From Stereum hirsutum FP-91666 SS1 (taxonomy: Eukaryota; Basidiomycota; Agaricomycetes; Russulales; Stereaceae), in assembly GCF_000264905.1 (NCBI RefSeq), contig NW_006763132.1:907503-971502 (forward strand): a stretch of 64,000 bases of DNA, read 5' to 3'. How positions within the stretch are numbered: position 1 is the stretch's first letter; each line of letters begins with the position of its first letter. Below are positions 59,266 through 64,000 of the stretch, piece after piece. The notes under the pieces are model-generated. The model made no database searches and was not told where the DNA came from. It saw only the letters and a list, made by a program, of their open reading frames with translations. The position numbers and the translations under genes were made by a program.

Positions 59266-61416
59266 TCAAACCAAAGCGGCAGACTTGAGATAACCACGGA
59301 AGATAGAATCGCGAACTATAGAGGTGAGGGTATCACGGGTTAGTGAGGCGATCAGATAATGCTAACGAAAATAAACATGATTTGCCCACCATTCGCAATG
59401 ATGCTGCGAGTTGTTTTCGTATCCTGGGATACGAAGGGGTACATCAGTCTTCGTGGATTACGCCAATGAAGCCAAACAGAGAAGGGAGCTTACCACAACG
59501 CTGGTAAAGTGCGTGTACAGCACCCGTTTCTGTTCGTTGTTACGACGGTGGACTTGGAGGAAGTGAGCGCGGAAATACTGCATGACACTCTCAGGGTCGT
59601 TTGCGCGCTGTCCGTACGACGTGATGCTGTAAACATGTAGAAATGACAATCTGTCAGAAATGCGTTCACGATCGGGCCAAAGATGTGACCGACTATTTGT
59701 TGACGCGCATTCCGGAGGCGATCTTCGACTGAAGGACATCGACTTTGTCTAAACATAGATGATATTAGCGCCGTCAGTCATCTGAGCGCCACTTGATAGA
59801 CGTACTGAGGAAGAGCACTAGGTGTACATGTTTGAGGAGGGGGTTGGAACATATTTGTGTAAACAATTGTAGCGAATCATCGATTCTGTTCGTGCGTGGG
59901 TCCTCTTCGAGATACTGGAAAATGAGCATGCACGACGGTCAAAACTTGGCGTGCGAGTGTAATGCCAAGGGGTGCCCACCTGGTCGAAAGCAGAGATTGG
60001 TGCAACGAAGATGATGGCATTCGCATCATCAACTTTAAGCGGAGTTAGCGATTGGGAGATTTTGGGAGAGCAAAGTACTTACAGAAAGGGACCCAAGTGT
60101 GTCGCTGGCCCCGTGCGCCACCCACATCAAAGAGATGCCATGTAACTGTCCTACCGTGAAGAGGAACATCGAAAACGTGTTCGGCCACACCCATGGTCTG
60201 AATACGTGCATGGAGAATATCATCTAGGCATCGAGATAAGCTTCCAACCGGCAAGCGAAACAGCCGAGATAATACCTATGGTAGGAACATAGTCATGAGC
60301 CGAAATGCGAGTTATGTCGCGAATGAAGCTAGACGTGTCAGATGTTAGAGCTTTGACGGTATGTTATATTCGAGGATGCATACTATTCGGCCCATTCTTC
60401 CATCCGCAGACGTCTGCGGCTGATCAACTTCTGGACAGCGTCGCTCTCCCAGAGAGCTCGAATATCCACGAGGCTGGCCTCTAATATCTGAGCGATCTCC
60501 TCCACGAGCTCGTCGGAGACCTCATGCTGCCTATCGCTTCTAGCGACGCTGAGATCACTGTCCATGCTGCGTCGCCCGGCTTCAATTTGATTGGGAGCGG
60601 TGATGGAACCCATGCTCTGCCGACTCCGGCGTTTGGCTCCGAACTTCCCGCCAAATTGCCATCCTTTGCGGACGAAGACGCTGCCCTTGCCTGAGCCAGC
60701 CACGCTGACACCTCCGGTTAAACGATTGGCGAGGGTGCTCTCTGCGGCGACGACGGGTGATAGGCGTAGCTTGAGATTGAGCAGTTGGTTATGAGCTTCA
60801 GAGTTGGCTAAGTCAGATGGTGGAGCAGGGGATCCTCGAAGGGGAGTGCCAACGGGTGGAGAGCCATGACGGCCTCCCAGAAGAGTGTTCGCTCGTGCAC
60901 GCAAGATACCTTCCCGTTCGCCGCTGGAGTCCTCGGGAGTCCTATCGGACCCGGTGAGAGTTGATGCGTTGGTCCCGTCAGGAATTAAATCGCTGTACGT
61001 GTCGACGGCCTCGAGTATCCGCTTGACAGAGCGAGCGACATTGAAATAAATGACGGCTCTCCAGGAGGCACGTTCCTTCTCGAGTGTTTCTGGGCTATAC
61101 ATGAGTTGGAATTGTTTCTGGAGTGTCGATTTCCCAGACTCGGCTTGACCGAGGAGTAGGAGCTAGGAGAGCCAGTCAAAAATACGAAGAAGGCGAGACG
61201 AGTAGCGCCCACCTTGACATCCTCCTTCGCCTTGTCGAACTTCTTCTTGTCCTGCTTAAGCTGCTCGTCAATTAGATCGCTAAGGCGCTGGGCGTTCGCC
61301 TCCTCGAGCAGCCTAGCCTGACGCTGAGCGTCGGTTTCTGATGCTGGGGGACGCATTGCAAGGGAGAGGGGGTCGTCCTGGGAAAGCACAGATGGTGGTC
61401 GGTGGTGAGTGAGCAT
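59266..61416 (-). CDS. Atypical heterotrimeric G-protein alpha subunit
   Basis: A multi-exon gene starts MLTHHRPPSVLSQDD at 61416 and ends VRDSIFRGYLKSAALV at 59266. G boxes: P-loop LLLLGQAESGKSTLQKQF; switch I ARIQTMGV with the catalytic Arg; switch II DVGGARGQRHTW; FLNKVD; and TSVVDTK where classical subunits have TCATDT. The glutamine of DVGGQ that positions water for GTP hydrolysis is replaced by alanine. The helical domain carries a large low-complexity insert (roughly residues 130-240, S/R/G-rich). There is no MGxxxS myristoylation signal and no C-terminal cysteine box. Agaricomycetes have expanded families of such divergent alpha subunits; receptor and effector are unknown. The start lies 190 bp from the divergent cyclophilin gene. 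Confidence 0.88.
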
Positions 61417-61606
61417 CGTGCGAGGCGACGAAGACGAAGCAGAATGTCGTGATGGGCGGCAGGGCTGAGCGTTCGGCAAGGCTTCCCCACGAACATCATC
61501 CTCCTTATACGTTTTCGCACACGTGTTGTCGATCGCTCCGGCGACCTGGCGCTCTCCCCCTGTCCCTCTCCGTGCCTCTTCATCCATCTTCCTTCGCACG
61601 ACGACC
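61417..61606. promoter_or_regulatory. Short divergent promoter, G alpha (-) and cyclophilin (+)
   Basis: Only 190 bp separates the two ATGs, so regulatory sequence must be shared or very compact. No clear motif was identified. Confidence 0.5.
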
Positions 61607-62402
61607 ATGGTATGTTCGCCTTTTGCTCTACAGTTCTCCTCTGACTGCCCACGCCTAGTCAGTCACGCTGCACACAACTCATGGAGACATCAAGGTAATC
61701 TTCCCCCTTTCTTCCCTATTATCGGTCGCCCTGACCTTTTACCATAGATTGAAGTCTTCGTCGAAGCAGTGCCTAAGACAGCCGAGGTATTCGGCTTACA
61801 CCCAATGCTCGTAAAAGACTCTCATGTATCCACCCACAGAACTTCCTCGCGCTATGCGCCTCTAACTACTACGATGGTTGCATCTTTCACCGTAACATCA
61901 AAGGTTTCATGATCCAGACCGGTGACCCGTCTGGCTCTGGAAAAGGTGGGCAGTCCATCTGGGGCAAGCCATTCCCAGACGAGCTCCGTTCCACCCTGAA
62001 AGTCAGCATCGCAGTCGTTTCATGGTGTATTTGACCGTATTTGACTTATAACCTGTACACCGGTCTGACACCAGTTTAACGCCCGTGGTGTTGTGGCGAT
62101 GGCCAACTCCGGCCCCGACACCAACAAGTCTCAGTTTTTCATCACGTACGCTAAACAGCCTCATCTGGACTCAAAATACACAATCTTCGGCAAAGTCATC
62201 GATGGCGCGGACTCTACCTTGGACGCCATGGAACGGGTGCCAGTGAACAACAAGAATCGACCGCTCGATGAGATCAAGCTGACCCATGTGAGTTATCGAC
62301 TATCACCTCCGTACAGTGCTGTGGATTGCTGAGTACTGAGCGGCCGTCCATCAGATTACCATTCACGCTAATCCTGTAGCCGACGAAGAGCTCAGATCGT
62401 AG
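61607..62402 (+). CDS. CYP10: PPIL3-like cyclophilin (peptidyl-prolyl cis-trans isomerase)
   Basis: Six exons (61607-61609, 61659-61694, 61748-61786, 61840-62001, 62075-62287, 62355-62402) give exactly 166 residues, matching PPIL3 length. The first coding exon is just the ATG, followed at once by GTATGT. The domain is complete: [35 protein letters not shown] (with catalytic Arg), [20 protein letters not shown] and [18 protein letters not shown]3 proteins associate with the spliceosome in animals and fungi; that location is inferred here. Confidence 0.92.
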
Positions 62403-62595
62403 CCTGAACTTAACCCCACAGCCTCATTGCGCGGCATCCAATGCATCTCGTGTGGCCCAAAAACGGATCCTTCCATAGGTGTACCGTGTCTAATGTACAA
62501 CGACCTTTCCTTACTTCCATTGTAAAAGTTATGCATGTAAGAACCCCATCGAGCGACGAACGACAACGACCATAGCTCCTTCCAGATGGCCGGTA

Positions 62596-63849
62596 TCACC
62601 GCCTGATGAATCCTACTAGCTCCTTCTGCAACTCCCTCTGTCTCCTCGCCGCCTCCAGGTTCTCTAGACTGCGCAGGTCGAAAACCACATCTCTCGTCTT
62701 GCCAAAATACACTTCCTGCAACAAGTTACGCATCTTGATCTCCATGTCCTCAATCAACCGGCCCATGTTCACGATATGTGAACTCGAGTCCTGCACGGGC
62801 TGGTCCGTCTCCGTCTGCGACATAACCATGAGCACCCCGGTAACATATGTTATTCAATGGATCTTGGGGATTAACGCGACGTACCTGTCTGGTCATACTC
62901 CCACTCAAGCTGACCTCTCCCTCCCGCTTCCACGTCTCCTCCTCTTTCGCCGATCCTTGTCCATGTCCATTCCCACTCTGAGCAGCAGCCGCCGCGTCGA
63001 CATCCATACCTCGTGTGACCAACTGGAGCATGACGGTTGAAGTGAGCTTGTAATGCGCTTGACGCCCTCGTTCTGCGGCTTCGAAGACGTGGATCGAGTC
63101 CCAGCTGCCTGAGGGTTCGGAGGGCGAGGATGGGCTTAAGGCTAATATGACACGTCGGAGTGTTGATGGTGGTCAGTTTTGGGCGGAATCGCTTGAGCAT
63201 GTCGGGCATGTAAACGGGCAACGTACTTTTCTTGAAGAGAACAACTCCGGCGAAACCACCGTCGTCGAGATCCCATAGAAACACGGACGATACACCGCCT
63301 TCGTAGTACCTGCTCAAAATATATAGATATATCATGTACCCGTGTACCCGGATGTATTTGTGAGTAGCCAGAGGACATAGAGATAGTGGGATGAGACGTA
63401 CATCTCGCGGTAAGTATCGAACGCCTCGTTAGCTGTAACTTCCAGCTTGCGCAGCTTCGTAGACGGCAAAGTCCCATCGTCCAACGGCGGGTCATACTCA
63501 TTCGACCACGGTGACCTTCACATCACATTGCATCGCCCAATACAAAACCAATAGACCACATAAGACGAACCAAACATCAGTTAACCTCTCATAATCATAA
63601 TTACGAACTCGGCCAGTATCCTCGAAGCGCCACACACCTGTAACTCTCCCCATCCCTATTATAATCGCACGCAAGGTACTCCTTTCCCGTCGCCTTATCC
63701 ATCCTCAACTTGAGCGGCTGATCTACGCTCCCGAGGAGATCATCGGCGTAGTCTGGGCAGATTTGCACGAGCGCGGAGACGTTGTCTTCGACTTGGGTAG
63801 GAGGAAGGCGTCGGAGGAGGTCGAGCATGGAGTCGACGAGGTCGGCCAT
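62596..63849 (-). CDS. CAP2: F-actin-capping protein subunit beta
   Basis: It starts [20 protein letters not shown] at 63849, with the typical [17 protein letters not shown] block. Later exons give [85 protein letters not shown] and [20 protein letters not shown] before the end at 62596. This is the full conserved order of CapZ beta, which with the alpha subunit caps actin barbed ends. There is an extra A/G/E-rich insert ([20 protein letters not shown]) between the VMLQLV and SLSGSMTRQ blocks, where animal proteins are shorter. The gene is convergent with the cyclophilin gene, about 190 bp apart. Confidence 0.92.
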
Positions 63850-64000
63850 GGTGAGTATAAGGCCTGAGTGATGAGTGATTAGATCAAATCAAACGAGTTC
63901 GATGAGGTTTAACGCGTCCTAAGTATGTGGAGGAGGCGAAGCAAGTGGGAAGTGCTGGGTATGAGGGCAAGACGCGAACGGAATTACGTTTGGGTCCGAT

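Overview
The window is nuclear DNA of a filamentous basidiomycete, most likely an agaricomycete. Genes are dense, lie on both strands, and are cut by many short introns (about 50-85 nt, GT..CTNAC..AG). Several proteins belong to lineages typical of Agaricomycetes: DUF6535 membrane proteins, an atypical G-protein alpha subunit, a WOPR regulator, and basidiomycete F-box/LRR proteins. No bacterial, viral or organellar genes were seen. All gene models are hand-read from splice sites and homology remembered from protein families; no search was run.

Layout. 1-3 kb: minus-strand SWI1-like ARID subunit of SWI/SNF, Q/N-rich. 3-6.6 kb: little that can be supported. 6.6-9.4 kb: a DUF6535 gene on the minus strand broken by a nonsense codon and a lost splice donor. 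9.4-17.9 kb: gene-poor, repeat-bearing stretch with a small Tc1/mariner-type MITE, a 25-bp perfect inverted repeat around it, an interstitial TTAGGG run, a GAC microsatellite, a duplicated ~296-bp unit and two poorly known small genes. 18-26 kb: TMEM41-like VTT protein, divergently paired with a large Zn2Cys6 transcription factor, then a dienelactone hydrolase. 26-28 kb: degenerate M20 carboxypeptidase. 29-41 kb: J-domain protein, CobW-type GTPase, full-length CWH43, AP-3 beta. 42-43.6 kb: WOPR-box transcription factor made of five short exons. 44.7-50.7 kb: ESCRT-II VPS25, F-box/LRR protein, MFS sugar transporter. 51.5-55 kb: membrane-anchored SH3 protein and a 33-residue metallothionein. 56-64 kb: ASA1 WD40 protein, atypical G alpha, PPIL3-like cyclophilin, actin-capping protein beta.

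The genes do not form one pathway. Vesicle traffic and lipid/GPI remodelling are well represented (TMEM41-like, CWH43, AP-3 beta, VPS25), as are chromatin and transcription control (SWI1, Zn2Cys6 factor, WOPR factor, ASA1). I found no clear undescribed multi-gene system. The points most worth a second look are the G alpha lacking the catalytic glutamine, the tiny metallothionein, the in-frame stop-free introns and GC-AG intron of the Zn2Cys6 gene, start codons isolated as whole coding exons, and the nested repeat locus near 10 kb.
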